NCBI RefSeq assembly: GCF_000331535.1
Contig: NZ_AMZN01000048.1
Location: 34,722 to 98,721 of the forward strand
Source of the DNA: Fulvivirga imtechensis AK7
Lineage (GTDB): Bacteria > Bacteroidota > Bacteroidia > Cytophagales > Cyclobacteriaceae
Length of the DNA: 64,000 bases
Reading direction: 5' to 3'
The translations under genes and the position numbers were made by a program. Below are positions 24,701-32,824 of the stretch, one piece after another (positions within the stretch are counted from its first letter, which is position 1; each line of letters opens with the position of its first letter). The notes below the pieces were generated by a model that was not told where the DNA came from, did not search any database, and saw nothing but the letters and a program-made list of their open reading frames with translations.

Positions 24701-26182
24701 ATGAAAAAGTATGATCTGGTAGTAATTGGAGCAGGGCCATCCGGCTATGCTGCAGCAATGCGTGCAGTGGATTTTCGAAAGAAAGTACTCTTGATAGAGA
24801 AAAACAGAGTTGGTGGTGCCGGTGTAACCAATGGTGCCTTATCATCTAAAACGTGGTGGGAGATCTCCCGCGAATCGCACTTGTTGAGGAAACACCTGAA
24901 GCGCTTTAATATGGATATGCCGGAAGTTTCCTTTAAGGAAGTACAGGCTGAGGTAAACCGTGCCGTAGAGGAGCGCAAGGTACTTTTACAGGAGCATATG
25001 AATTTATTAAATTCTTCACTCTTTGCTGACCTGCTTGTGTTTAAGACCGGATCAGCGCGACTTTTAAGTCCTAATGACGTTGAAATAACATCCGGGGATG
25101 TGAAGGAAAGGGTAAAAACGGACTACGTGATATTGGCCACCGGTAGCAGGCCCAGAAAGCTGCCCAACATCCCGATTGACGAAAAGATCATCATGACCAG
25201 TGACGGAATAGAGCAGATGGAGGATTTCCCGGAAAGTATGGTAATCCTGGGAGCCGGGGTGATAGGCTGTGAATTTGCCACAATCTTTTCAGGGTTTGGA
25301 AAAACAAAGGTGCATTTAATAGATAAAGGCGAACGAATACTTCCTTTCGAGGATGAAGATGTGGTAAGGGTGATTGAACGCAATATGGAAAATAACGGGG
25401 TGCATATCCATAGAAATGCGCAACTGATTCGCATGGACATTGTTAGAGGAAGGGTGGAGTATGAGTTAGAATATGATGATGGATCTAAAGAGGTGTTTAA
25501 TGTGGAAAAAGCCCTGGTTTCAGTAGGAAGGGTCCCGAATTATGAAGATCTGTGGGATGACAATGTTAGCATTGTTCTGACAAAAAGAGGTATAGAAGAT
25601 AATGATACGCAAACCAGCGTTTCTAACATTTATGCTGTTGGGGATATTACAGCCGATATAGCATTGGTAAATGTAGGAGAACTGGAGGGGCGATATGCTG
25701 TGGAAAAGATCTTTGGAGAACCAAGACGAAAGCTGGTTTATGAGAACATCTCTACTATTATGTTCCTCAATCCAGAGGTGGCAGGCGTAGGGCTGAATGA
25801 AATACAAGCAGCCGAAAAAGGGATCGCCTATAAAGTGGTGACTTTGGACTACGCATGTATACCTCGTGCTATAGCCAAACGAAATACTCAGGGCTTCATC
25901 AAGCTTTTGGTGACCAACGATGAAAAAATGAAAATTCTTGGTATGCGTGTGGTGGGCAATCATGCTTCCAGCGCCATTCAGGCTGTGGCACTACTTATTA
26001 GCATGGATAAAGGTATTGAAGAGCTTGCTGAATGTGTGCACCCGCATCCATCGATTACTGAGGGGATACAGGAATGTGTGAGAATGTTGCTTGGAAAATC
26101 ACTGTTTAAACCAGATGCCCTCCGAGGGAAGCTTTCATGCAGGATGTTTACTAATGGCGAATATGCAGATATATTGTTCTAA
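24701..26182 (+). CDS. FAD/NAD(P)-dependent oxidoreductase of the lipoamide dehydrogenase fold without redox cysteines
   Basis: A 493-residue flavoprotein. The FAD dinucleotide motif is VVIGAGPSGYAAAMRA (residues 7-22). The second nucleotide site is VILGAGVIGCEFATIF, then the FAD-binding GD motif is IYAVGDITADIALVN. The C-terminal dimer domain ends HPHPSITEGIQECV, like the His-Glu site of lipoamide dehydrogenases. At the place of the active disulfide (GGTCLNVGCIPSK) this protein has GGAGVTNGALSSK: both cysteines are replaced (Gly41, Ala46). So it cannot run the usual dithiol chemistry. It may be a transhydrogenase-like or quinone/metal-reducing enzyme, or a protein with another acceptor. It is a lone gene, convergent with the next one. 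Confidence 0.88.
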   Translation: MKKYDLVVIGAGPSGYAAAMRAVDFRKKVLLIEKNRVGGAGVTNGALSSKTWWEISRESHLLRKHLKRFNMDMPEVSFKEVQAEVNRAVEERKVLLQEHMNLLNSSLFADLLVFKTGSARLLSPNDVEITSGDVKERVKTDYVILATGSRPRKLPNIPIDEKIIMTSDGIEQMEDFPESMVILGAGVIGCEFATIFSGFGKTKVHLIDKGERILPFEDEDVVRVIERNMENNGVHIHRNAQLIRMDIVRGRVEYELEYDDGSKEVFNVEKALVSVGRVPNYEDLWDDNVSIVLTKRGIEDNDTQTSVSNIYAVGDITADIALVNVGELEGRYAVEKIFGEPRRKLVYENISTIMFLNPEVAGVGLNEIQAAEKGIAYKVVTLDYACIPRAIAKRNTQGFIKLLVTNDEKMKILGMRVVGNHASSAIQAVALLISMDKGIEELAECVHPHPSITEGIQECVRMLLGKSLFKPDALRGKLSCRMFTNGEYADILF

Positions 26183-26193
26183 AACCACATTCG

Positions 26194-26679
26194 TTAACTG
26201 ATACCACTTTTGAGCTTCTCCAGGTCGTCACGAGAAAGTTCAAGGTCACTTTCCAGACGGTAAAGGGTCGGGCGATGGATAAAAAACACAAAGAGTACGA
26301 GCGGCACCACCCCAAGTATTACAATTTTACCTGTAATAAAAGTGACAACACACGCCAAAAGTGCCGGGGCTTCTAAGATAGCAGCCTTTATGATGATACC
26401 GGTTTGGTACGCTGCAAGCTTTTTGTTCAGGGGCACGTTCTGTTGTTTTGCACTACCTACAACTTTATTGAAAAGAAAGGTGCTAACAGGCAAGGCTATT
26501 ATGAGCAGAACGGGAGGAGCGTATAGAAGGAGTAAGTCTGCATGCTCTCCAGTCATTGGCCGCATATAATTGACTACAAGCACTGCTGTAGCAAATAATG
26601 TAACCATTACCGGTAAGGCAGTGTATATGATATTGAGGGTGCGAAATTGCTGATAGGGTGATGAAGCTTGTTGTTGCAT
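26194..26679 (-). CDS. Hypothetical four-span membrane protein
   Basis: A 161-residue integral membrane protein with four hydrophobic segments at about residues 15-37, 47-66, 88-112 and 113-132. The end is a charged tail (RLESDLELSRDDLEKLKSGIS). Between spans two and three there is a cytoplasmic or periplasmic stretch with many Lys/Gln. I do not recognise a family with certainty; proteins of this layout are common and unnamed in Bacteroidota. It ends 11 bp from the convergent flavoprotein gene and starts upstream of the YebC-family gene. Confidence 0.7.
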   Translation of the reverse strand: MQQQASSPYQQFRTLNIIYTALPVMVTLFATAVLVVNYMRPMTGEHADLLLLYAPPVLLIIALPVSTFLFNKVVGSAKQQNVPLNKKLAAYQTGIIIKAAILEAPALLACVVTFITGKIVILGVVPLVLFVFFIHRPTLYRLESDLELSRDDLEKLKSGIS

Positions 26680-26749
26680 GCTTCAATATATGAAATTTCG
26701 CTCAGCAGTCCACTGAATTTATAACAACGCAATGGACAGCCTTATAATA

Positions 26750-27460
26750 TCAAGCAATATTGGTGTAAACGGCCTGCACATCATCATCGTCCTCTATCTT
26801 GTCCAGCATTTTTTCAATGTCCGCCATTTGTTCTTCCGTAAACTCTACAGGAGAGTTGGGCTCTCGTTTTAGTGAAGCATTGTTTACTTCAATGCCCATG
26901 TTTTCAAGTGCCGCAGACAAGCTTCCGAAGTTGGTGTAGTCACCATATACATAAACCGTACTGTCTTTCACTTCAATTTCTTCCATGCCCGCATCTATCA
27001 GCTCCAGCTCCAGCTCTTCAACGTCCATACCTTCTTTTTTGTCGAACTCAAAAACCGCATTTCTGGAAAACATGAATTCGAGAGATCCTGAAGGGACGAG
27101 GCTACCCCCGGCTTTGTTGAAGTATGATTTTACATTCGCCACGGTACGGGTCGTGTTATCAGTGGCGCATTCTACAAATACAAGCACTCCATGGGGCCCT
27201 TTACCTTCATAGTTTACTTCCACATAAGCATCAGCATCCTTTCCTTCGGCACGTTTAATAGCAGCCTCAATATTATCTTTTGGCATATTTTGTACCTTCG
27301 CATTTTGTATGGCAGTGCGAAGCTTGGCATTCATTTCGGGGTCTGTGCCCCCTTCTTTGGCTGCTACAGTGATAGCTTTAGCCAGTTTGGGAAACAATTT
27401 GGACATTTTGTCCCAACGTTTTTCTTTGGCTGCTCGTCTATATTCAAATGCTCTTCCCAT
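26750..27460 (-). CDS. yebC: YebC/PmpR family transcriptional or translational regulator
   Basis: A 236-residue protein of the YebC family (acid-cleft proteins, reported as DNA-binding regulators and recently as translation factors). It starts [38 protein letters not shown], a diagnostic signature, and continues [64 protein letters not shown] and an acidic C-terminus. The length is standard. It is monocistronic here. In many bacteria yebC neighbours ruvC; that is not so in this window. Confidence 0.96.
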   Translation of the reverse strand: MGRAFEYRRAAKEKRWDKMSKLFPKLAKAITVAAKEGGTDPEMNAKLRTAIQNAKVQNMPKDNIEAAIKRAEGKDADAYVEVNYEGKGPHGVLVFVECATDNTTRTVANVKSYFNKAGGSLVPSGSLEFMFSRNAVFEFDKKEGMDVEELELELIDAGMEEIEVKDSTVYVYGDYTNFGSLSAALENMGIEVNNASLKREPNSPVEFTEEQMADIEKMLDKIEDDDDVQAVYTNIA

Positions 27461-27544
27461 AGTGTTAATATGAAGTTTCTGATGCCGCGAAAATAAAACA
27501 ACTAACGTTTTCGGAGAAGAAAAATGTAAGAATTAATTGAAAGT

Positions 27545-27580
27545 AGACGTGAGATATGAGATATGAGACGTGAGATGTGG
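27545..27580 (+). repeat. Heptanucleotide array, unit GAGATAT/GAGACGT
   Basis: Five degenerate copies of a 7-bp unit (gagatat, gagatat, gagacgt, gagatgt) lie upstream of yebC. Confidence 0.7.
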
Positions 27581-27644
27581 AAAAGGAGGGGCAGAAGTTC
27601 AAAGATCCAAAAGGGGTTAGGTTGCAGCACTTATAAATTACTCC

Positions 27645-28067
27645 TTATTTATCCAGTTTATTACTGATGATCTGATCGATAGAATACTTTCCACTGCCAA
27701 AAACAAACAATGTAATAAAGCCGAGAGCATAAAGAAGTGCAAACTCTTTCTTGCTGAAGGGATCATCTGCATGCACCATAAAGGCTGCCACGAACATCGT
27801 AGTTATAAGAGGAATTGTAGCCAGACGAGTGCCTAATCCCAGCAAAACAAAAATAGAGCAAAGGAACTCTGCAAAAACTGCTAATACCAGGGAGGCTGTG
27901 TTGCCTATGCCAAGGAAATCATAGAAAGCAATTTCCCCACCCTGAAGAAGTGTTTTAAGCTTTGGATAACCATGAGTAAGCATAAATGAAGATAGAGATA
28001 TGCGTAATATAAATAGCCATCCATTAGCTGCTGAGATACGGAAACTTGTGGAGAAAGCTCTTTTCAT
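27645..28067 (-). CDS. DoxX family membrane protein
   Basis: A 140-residue protein of the DoxX/DoxD-like family with four membrane spans. The typical start is WLFILRISLSSFMLTHGYPKLKTLLQGG. The second part is SLVLAVFAEFLCSIFVLLGLGTRLATIPLITTMFVAAFMVHADDPF, which carries the conserved HxxDPF-like site, and then KEFALLYALGFITLFVFGSGKYSIDQ. The family includes subunits of terminal oxidases and of proteins tied to redox stress, but most members are of unknown role. It is alone, with a short repeat upstream. Confidence 0.92.
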   Translation of the reverse strand: MKRAFSTSFRISAANGWLFILRISLSSFMLTHGYPKLKTLLQGGEIAFYDFLGIGNTASLVLAVFAEFLCSIFVLLGLGTRLATIPLITTMFVAAFMVHADDPFSKKEFALLYALGFITLFVFGSGKYSIDQIISNKLDK

Positions 28068-28399
28068 GTTAGTATTGTGGTTTAGTATTGAGAAAGCTCG
28101 AAGACCGAAGCCGGAAGTCAGAAGTGTATCATTGAAGACTCCCGACTATATTACTCACACCTTTTTTGCCTACTGCTTTTGCCTACTGCCGACCATTCGT
28201 CCCCGGCTTGCCCTGGTCACTATCAGTATTGTCTATTTTAGGATATAAAATCTATGCTCATTTCATACAGGACAATAGTCGTTTTGAGCAAATATAGGAT
28301 CATATGAGCGTTTAAAAAATTTATGCTTTGGTGACTTAACAATTTCTTAACAAGACCAGACTTTTTTATATATTCGCCTGTTATCAACACAATAGAAAT
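28068..28399. other. Divergent intergenic region
   Basis: A spacer of 332 bp between the divergent DoxX and bestrophin-like genes. Positions 28085-28130 carry the gaagacc/ggaagtc heptad family also seen beside smc at 59412. Near 28370, TATATTCG approximates the TAnnTTTG -7 box for the plus-strand gene. The rest shows nothing I can name. Confidence 0.4.
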
Positions 28400-29170
28400 A
28401 TGAAGGTGCTACGAAGCCTTTACCTCATCATCAACTATAAGACATTTATAGTTACTATTCTAGCCATAGCCTCAACATGGCTATGTGGCTACTACCACGT
28501 AAAAGCAGAATTTCCCCTTACCGTTATAGGTATTGCTATTGTGTTTCCGGTAGTATTTTCCATAGATAGCGCTTACAAAAGAAGGGAAAAGGCACTGGCC
28601 ATGCTGGGTGATTTTAAAGCGCACCTGCTAGCGATTTATTATGCTTCACGAGATTGGCTTGAGCCTGCTAATAAGGACTATGAATTGAAAATGAAAGCCC
28701 AATTGCTGGATATCTACAATTCGTTACGGGCATTTTTTACAGCGGACAGTAAACAAGTGTATCAGGCGGAAAAAGTGATCTTCGATAAAATTTCAAATTT
28801 GTCATTGCTGCTTAAAGAGTTCAGAGATTTGGGACTTCAGTCGGGAGAAATGTCGCGGGTGAGTCAATATATCAGTAAACTGGCGGTTTCAATTGAAAAT
28901 CTTAAAGTAATACTTCATTACCGCACACCTATTACGCTACGGGCTTATAGCAAAGTGTTTATTTATAGCTTCCCCATTTTATACGGCCCATATTTTGGTT
29001 ATATAGCTGAGCAATACAGCCCTGGTCTGGAGTATATGATGCCGGTAATGTTCAGTTTTATCCTTGTTAGTCTGGATAATATTCAGGGACACCTTGAAAA
29101 TCCTTTCGATCAAATCGGGGAGGATGATATTAAGTTTGATGTCGAAGAATTTGAAGAGATGATCAGCTAG
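28400..29170 (+). CDS. Bestrophin-like integral membrane protein
   Basis: A 256-residue protein with hydrophobic spans at about residues 10-30, 36-55, 190-207 and 211-230. The centre is a soluble helical part (FKAHLLAIYYASRDWLE ... SNLSLLLKEFRDLG). The C-terminal SLDNIQGHLENPFDQIGEDDIKFD strongly resembles the ENPFG(x)DxNDLP signature of bestrophin anion channels and their bacterial relatives, where it follows the last span. I therefore infer a pentameric channel-like protein, though it lacks the N-terminal R(L/W)xGS-type motif I would expect from classical members. It is monocistronic. Confidence 0.65.
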   Translation: MKVLRSLYLIINYKTFIVTILAIASTWLCGYYHVKAEFPLTVIGIAIVFPVVFSIDSAYKRREKALAMLGDFKAHLLAIYYASRDWLEPANKDYELKMKAQLLDIYNSLRAFFTADSKQVYQAEKVIFDKISNLSLLLKEFRDLGLQSGEMSRVSQYISKLAVSIENLKVILHYRTPITLRAYSKVFIYSFPILYGPYFGYIAEQYSPGLEYMMPVMFSFILVSLDNIQGHLENPFDQIGEDDIKFDVEEFEEMIS

Positions 29171-29204
29171 CATTAGCTAAAGTTGTGTTTGTAAGAAAAC
29201 TCTA

Positions 29205-29324
29205 AGTGGCTTTAAGAAAACGTTGCCGCCAAAGGGCGGGACGAAGCGCCAAAAAGCGTACTGAGGTACATGAGCATTTTTGGGGCGAGCGTAACGCAGA
29301 CATTGGCGTTTTCTTAATGTCACT
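29205..29324 (-). mobile_element. MITE-like element, copy 2
   Basis: 120 bp with 18-bp inverted ends, AGTGGCTTTAAGAAAACG at 29205-29222 and CGTTTTCTTAATGTCACT at 29307-29324 (two mismatches). Read in reverse complement it aligns along its length with 10869-10998, including the shared core CAAAAATG, CGCTTTTTGG and an inner hairpin around CCGCCCTTTGGCGG. The difference in length is a gap near the middle. Confidence 0.75.
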
Positions 29325-29343
29325 AATTACGGTGAGTTCGATA

Positions 29344-29433
29344 TAGTAGAACCGATTAAATTGTATTCGTATACAAAACAGCCCTTAAAAACCTCTTTTT
29401 AAGGTCATCTGAATTCTGAATGAAGAATCTTAA
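29344..29433 (+). repeat. Dispersed repeat related to 4796-4880
   Basis: Shares the ordered blocks accgattaaa, gtatac, aaaacctctttt and gaatgaagaatctta with the spacer after 4796. A related piece in the opposite orientation is at 33430-33482 between hisB and hisH. Confidence 0.6.
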
Positions 29434-29502
29434 CTTCCTCCCGTACCAATGACAAGTTTTTATTATACATTGATAATCAGATGATTATTAAATTCTCCAT
29501 AC

Positions 29503-29654
29503 CGTCATCCCTAACTCGGCTGGGGGTGCCAGGACGTAACGCAGTGAAGATCCGGGATCTCCTCGCTACTGGCAGTGTCCGGGCTTTTGCTTCTGCCCTG
29601 GATAAGGGGATCCTGAATATTTTCTCCGTTACTCCACGAAAATTTTGGATGACG
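29503..29654 (+). repeat. Intergenic repeat with CGTCATCC/GGATGACG ends
   Basis: A 152-bp block flanked by an 8-bp inverted repeat, more G+C-rich than its surroundings and with the internal palindrome GATCCGGGATC. The ends resemble the gtcatcc motif of the 33430 repeat. It has the look of a dispersed non-coding repeat, but only one full copy is in the window. Confidence 0.45.
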
Positions 29655-29766
29655 TGGTAGTTTGGAAATCTAAGTGGCTTTAAAAGAGCGCCAAGGTCAA
29701 GCTCACCTCAGCATGTTTATATCATTGAAATTGTGCCAGGCGCCGGAGTTCTACATAAAGCTACTG

Positions 29767-30453
29767 CTACTCGTAGTAAGCTGCCACTTCATCCAAAGAT
29801 TTACGCCTCAACCGAGGTACATAAGTCTCATGGGCCGGATACCCGACAGGGATGAGCAGAACGGGGCGCTCGTTAGCCGGGCGATCCAATAGTTTTGCCA
29901 GGAAATTCATTGGGCTGGGCGTGTGTGTAAGCGCTACTAAACCTGCGTGGTGAATAGCGGTGAGAAGGAAACCGGCAGCCAGTCCCACTGATTCATTGAC
30001 ATAGTAATTATTTCTCTTATTTCCTTTAGCATCAAGCTCATAAGCCCTTTTAAAAACGATGATCAGATAAGGAGCTGTTTCCAAAAATGACTTATGCCAG
30101 TCGGTTTGTAGTGGCTTCAGGTCTTCCAGCCACTCGGGGGTCATGCGGCCATGGTAGCTCTCATATTCTTCTTCCTCAGCAGCTTTTCGTATCTTTTTCT
30201 TTAGATCAGGGCTAGAGACCACGCAGAAGGTCCATGGTTGCTTATGAGCACCGGATGGGGCTGTTGAAGCAGTAAGGATCAGGTTGTCGATCACTTCTCT
30301 CGGTATGGGCTTGTCTGAAAAATCACGGACAGTCCTTCGTTGATCCATCCAGTGATAAAAATCGTTACTCCTCTGCACTACTTCCTCTTCAGTGTAGGTG
30401 TCTCTGTGGTATTCTTCAAAAGGGTAACCGTCTATAGTTTTGGTCTTAGGCAT
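29767..30453 (-). CDS. Nitroreductase-family flavoprotein, iodotyrosine-deiodinase-like
   Basis: A 228-residue FMN enzyme that matches the iodotyrosine deiodinase (IYD) branch of the nitroreductase superfamily. RRTVRDFSDKPIPREVIDNLI and TAGTAPSGAHxxPWTF-like TASTAPSGAHKQPWTF bind FMN. The active-site lid carries the three residues that hold the zwitterion of halotyrosine in IYD, here Glu96, Tyr100 and Lys121 (EYESYHGRM and DWHKSFLETAP). The end LIPVGYPAHETYVPRLRRKSLDE also fits. Likely reaction: reductive removal of halogen from halotyrosines, or a related reduction of a tyrosine derivative. A bacterial homologue from Bacteroidota has been characterised. Lone gene downstream of the his operon. 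Confidence 0.88.
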   Translation of the reverse strand: MPKTKTIDGYPFEEYHRDTYTEEEVVQRSNDFYHWMDQRRTVRDFSDKPIPREVIDNLILTASTAPSGAHKQPWTFCVVSSPDLKKKIRKAAEEEEYESYHGRMTPEWLEDLKPLQTDWHKSFLETAPYLIIVFKRAYELDAKGNKRNNYYVNESVGLAAGFLLTAIHHAGLVALTHTPSPMNFLAKLLDRPANERPVLLIPVGYPAHETYVPRLRRKSLDEVAAYYE

Positions 30454-30531
30454 CTTCAGTCATTTAAAAATGATTGCTGCAATTTGAATGAATTAATATT
30501 AACCTTTTGTAACGAAGGTGACAAAAAATAT

Positions 30532-30640
30532 CAGTTCACAGTTCACAGTTCTCAGTTCACAGTTCACAGTTTCCAGTTCACAGTTCACAGTTTCCAGTTC
30601 ACAGTTCTCAGTTTCTTCGTTCACAGTTCAGTTCACCGTT
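30532..30640 (+). repeat. Heptanucleotide array, unit GTTCACA/GTTCTCA/GTTTCCA
   Basis: About 14 copies of a 7-bp unit in the spacer between hisIE and the nitroreductase gene. It is the reverse complement of the array upstream of trpA (13851-13907). Confidence 0.85.
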
Positions 30641-30652
30641 TTCACCGATATT

Positions 30653-30699
30653 ATTCGTGGTACCACTATTTGCATAGCGAAGATAGTGGTGCCACGAAT
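30653..30699. terminator. 17-bp stem hairpin downstream of the his operon
   Basis: ATTCGTGGTACCACTAT (30653-30669) pairs with ATAGTGGTGCCACGAAT (30683-30699) with one mismatch and a 13-nt loop. It lies about 40 bp after the hisIE stop on the minus strand. There is no U-tract, so it may be a transcript-end stabiliser or a palindromic repeat rather than a classical terminator. Confidence 0.4.
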
Positions 30700-30741
30700 A
30701 GCCACCAGCCACCAGCCAATAACCAATAACCAATAAACCAA

Positions 30742-31344
30742 TCAACCATGCCTCTCCCTCAATACTTTAACTACATCATTCAATTCATACCCCTTGGCCG
30801 CCAACAGCACCAGGTAGTGATACATCAGATCGGCTGCTTCATTTAAAAACAGCACTTCATTATCATCTTTGGCTTCTATAACAAGTTCTACTGCTTCTTC
30901 ACCGACCTTCTGGGCTACTTTGTTAATGCCTTTATTCAGTAGCTCATTCGTATATGATCCTTCTTTCGGGTTATTTTTTCTTTCCTGGATGGTGTGTTCC
31001 AGAAAGCTGAGATCCGCAGATTTATTTTTAACACCGAAGCAGGTGTCCGTGCCTGTATGACAAACCGGACCTGTGGGTACGGCTTCAATTAGCAGCGTGT
31101 CATTGTCACAGTCAACGTTAATGTTTTTTACCTCCAGAAAGTTTCCCGAGGTTTCACCTTTCGTCCAAAGCCGGGCTTTTGTGCGACTATAGAAAGTTAC
31201 CTTGCCTTCTTTTAGAGTCTTCTCAAAGGCATCTTTGTTCATAAAACCCAACATCAGGACCTTCCGGGTAAAAGCGTCCTGTATGATGGCGGGAACAAGC
31301 CCGTTGAGTTTATCGAAGTCCGGTTGTATATTATTGGTATCCAT
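30742..31344 (-). CDS. hisIE: Bifunctional phosphoribosyl-AMP cyclohydrolase / phosphoribosyl-ATP pyrophosphatase
   Basis: A 200-residue fusion catalysing steps two and three of histidine synthesis. The HisI half (about 1-110) has VLMLGFMNKDAFEKTL, VTFYSRTKARLWTKGETSGNF and the metal-binding VDCDNDTLLIE and GPVCHTGTDTCF. The HisE half (about 115-200) has the helical NEAADLMYHYLVLL and KVGEEAVELVIEAK, typical of the MazG-like pyrophosphatase. It is the last gene of the his operon, 12 bp after hisF. Confidence 0.97.
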   Translation of the reverse strand: MDTNNIQPDFDKLNGLVPAIIQDAFTRKVLMLGFMNKDAFEKTLKEGKVTFYSRTKARLWTKGETSGNFLEVKNINVDCDNDTLLIEAVPTGPVCHTGTDTCFGVKNKSADLSFLEHTIQERKNNPKEGSYTNELLNKGINKVAQKVGEEAVELVIEAKDDNEVLFLNEAADLMYHYLVLLAAKGYELNDVVKVLRERHG

Positions 31345-31356
31345 TACTTATACTGC

Positions 31357-32109
31357 CTATCGTATGGCTATGTTTTTTTGTTTTAAATAATTTTTTAGTT
31401 CGGGGATGCCTATTTCCTTAAAATGAAAAATGCTTGCTGCCAGCGCTGCATCGGCTTGGCCGACAGTGAACGCATCATTAAAATGTTCCATAACGCCTGC
31501 ACCACCGGAAGCTATGATGGGTATGCTCAGTCTTTCCGACATCTCTTTAAGCGCCTCAACAGCAAAGCCCTGCCTGGTCCCGTCATGATCCATGCTGGTG
31601 AATAGTATCTCTCCGGCACCCCTTTGCTCCACCTCTTCAGCCCAACTAAAAAGTTCTTTTTCTGTTGGTTTTGATCCTCCATGGGTATGTACGAGCCATT
31701 GTCCATCGACCATTCTTGCATCAATGGCCACAACGATACATTGGCTGCCAAATTCCTGCACCAACTCATCAATTAGCTCCGGCCTGCGCACGGCAGCAGA
31801 GTTGACAGAGACTTTATCCGCCCCGGCATATAGCAAGGGAGCTACATCTTCTACATTGCTGATACCACCACCTACAGTGAAGGGAATATTGAGATGCTTT
31901 GCAATATCTTTGACTAATTCTTTAAAGGTTTTACGGCCGTCATTAGTAGCCGTGATGTCCAGAAATACCAGCTCATCAGCTCCCTGTTCGGCATAAAGTG
32001 CCCCCAATTCAACCGGGTCTCCGGCATCTCGAATATTGACAAAATTGATTCCCTTAACCGTTCGGCCATTTTTTACGTCAAGACAGGGTATAATTCTCTT
32101 TTTAAGCAT
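31357..32109 (-). CDS. hisF: Imidazole glycerol phosphate synthase, cyclase subunit
   Basis: A 250-residue TIM barrel that uses ammonia from HisH to form IGP and AICAR. Motifs: [20 protein letters not shown] (Asp11-region acid/base), [44 protein letters not shown] (second catalytic Asp), [15 protein letters not shown] and IIASGGAG. It overlaps the end of hisA by 8 bp. Length and gene position are standard. Confidence 0.98.
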   Translation of the reverse strand: MLKKRIIPCLDVKNGRTVKGINFVNIRDAGDPVELGALYAEQGADELVFLDITATNDGRKTFKELVKDIAKHLNIPFTVGGGISNVEDVAPLLYAGADKVSVNSAAVRRPELIDELVQEFGSQCIVVAIDARMVDGQWLVHTHGGSKPTEKELFSWAEEVEQRGAGEILFTSMDHDGTRQGFAVEALKEMSERLSIPIIASGGAGVMEHFNDAFTVGQADAALAASIFHFKEIGIPELKNYLKQKNIAIR

Positions 32110-32824
32110 CCTGAAGTGATTTTAATTCATTCAATTTCACTTTACCTTCATAAATGGCTTTACCCAAAATAGCCCCTTCCACACCTATTTCTTTTAGTTT
32201 TACTAAATCATTGATGCTACCAACGCCCCCACTTGCGATGAGCCTGATGGAAGGGAAAATACGTAGCAGGTCTTTATACAGGTCAAGGTTGGGCCCGGTA
32301 AGCATACCGTCTGTGGCAATATCAGTACAGATCACATGATACAAACCATCACCCATGTACTTGTGAATCAGGTCTTCAATGGAAAGCGTTGTTTTTTCCG
32401 TCCATCCACTAATGGCTACTTTCCTTTCCTTAACATCTGCTCCCAGGATCAGTTTATCACGACCGTAGCGATCAGCCCATTCCAGTACTTTTGCAGGATA
32501 TTTAACTGCAATACTGCCGCAAGTGACCTGTTTAGCCCCGCTTTTAAAGGCTATTTCAATATCCTGGTCAGATTTAATGCCGCCACCAAAATCTATGGAG
32601 AGTGACGTTTGAGTAGCAACCTTTTCAAGTACGCTGTAATTAACAATCCGACCTGCTTTTGCTCCGTCCAGGTCTACCATGTGAAGAAATTTCAGGCCTG
32701 CGTCTTCAAATTCCCTGGCTACTTCAATTGGATTTTCATTGTAGATCTTTTTTTTGTTATAGTCACCCTGGGTGAGCCTGACGCATTTGCCGTCAATAAT
32801 GTCTATGGCTGGTATTATCCTCAT
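32102..32824 (-). CDS. hisA: ProFAR isomerase (HisA)
   Basis: A 240-residue TIM barrel catalysing the Amadori isomerisation of ProFAR. It starts [23 protein letters not shown], with the catalytic Asp, and has [48 protein letters not shown] (second catalytic Asp) and [16 protein letters not shown]. It overlaps hisH by 4 bp at the start and hisF by 8 bp at the end, a tight coupling with the synthase that uses its product. Confidence 0.97.
   Translation of the reverse strand: MRIIPAIDIIDGKCVRLTQGDYNKKKIYNENPIEVAREFEDAGLKFLHMVDLDGAKAGRIVNYSVLEKVATQTSLSIDFGGGIKSDQDIEIAFKSGAKQVTCGSIAVKYPAKVLEWADRYGRDKLILGADVKERKVAISGWTEKTTLSIEDLIHKYMGDGLYHVICTDIATDGMLTGPNLDLYKDLLRIFPSIRLIASGGVGSINDLVKLKEIGVEGAILGKAIYEGKVKLNELKSLQDA

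Larger units (their letters stand above)
29171..29766. other. Repeat-rich intergenic region
   Basis: About 600 bp without a gene. In order: a MITE-like element (29205-29324), a dispersed repeat shared with 4796-4880 (29344-29433), a block with ends CGTCATCC and GGATGACG (29503-29654) that contains the palindrome GATCCGGGATC, and a solo end of the MITE-like element (29673-29698). No coding frame is believable here. Confidence 0.7.

Noticed and set aside
24701..26182. Annotation as dihydrolipoyl dehydrogenase
   Set aside because: Both active-site cysteines are absent, so the name would imply chemistry the protein cannot perform.
28000..28248. 82-codon plus-strand frame overlapping the DoxX gene
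   Set aside because: Runs antisense to a clear DoxX start and then through heptad repeat sequence.
29674..29892. 72-codon plus-strand frame before the nitroreductase
   Set aside because: It starts in a solo repeat end and overlaps the nitroreductase gene antisense; no family likeness.
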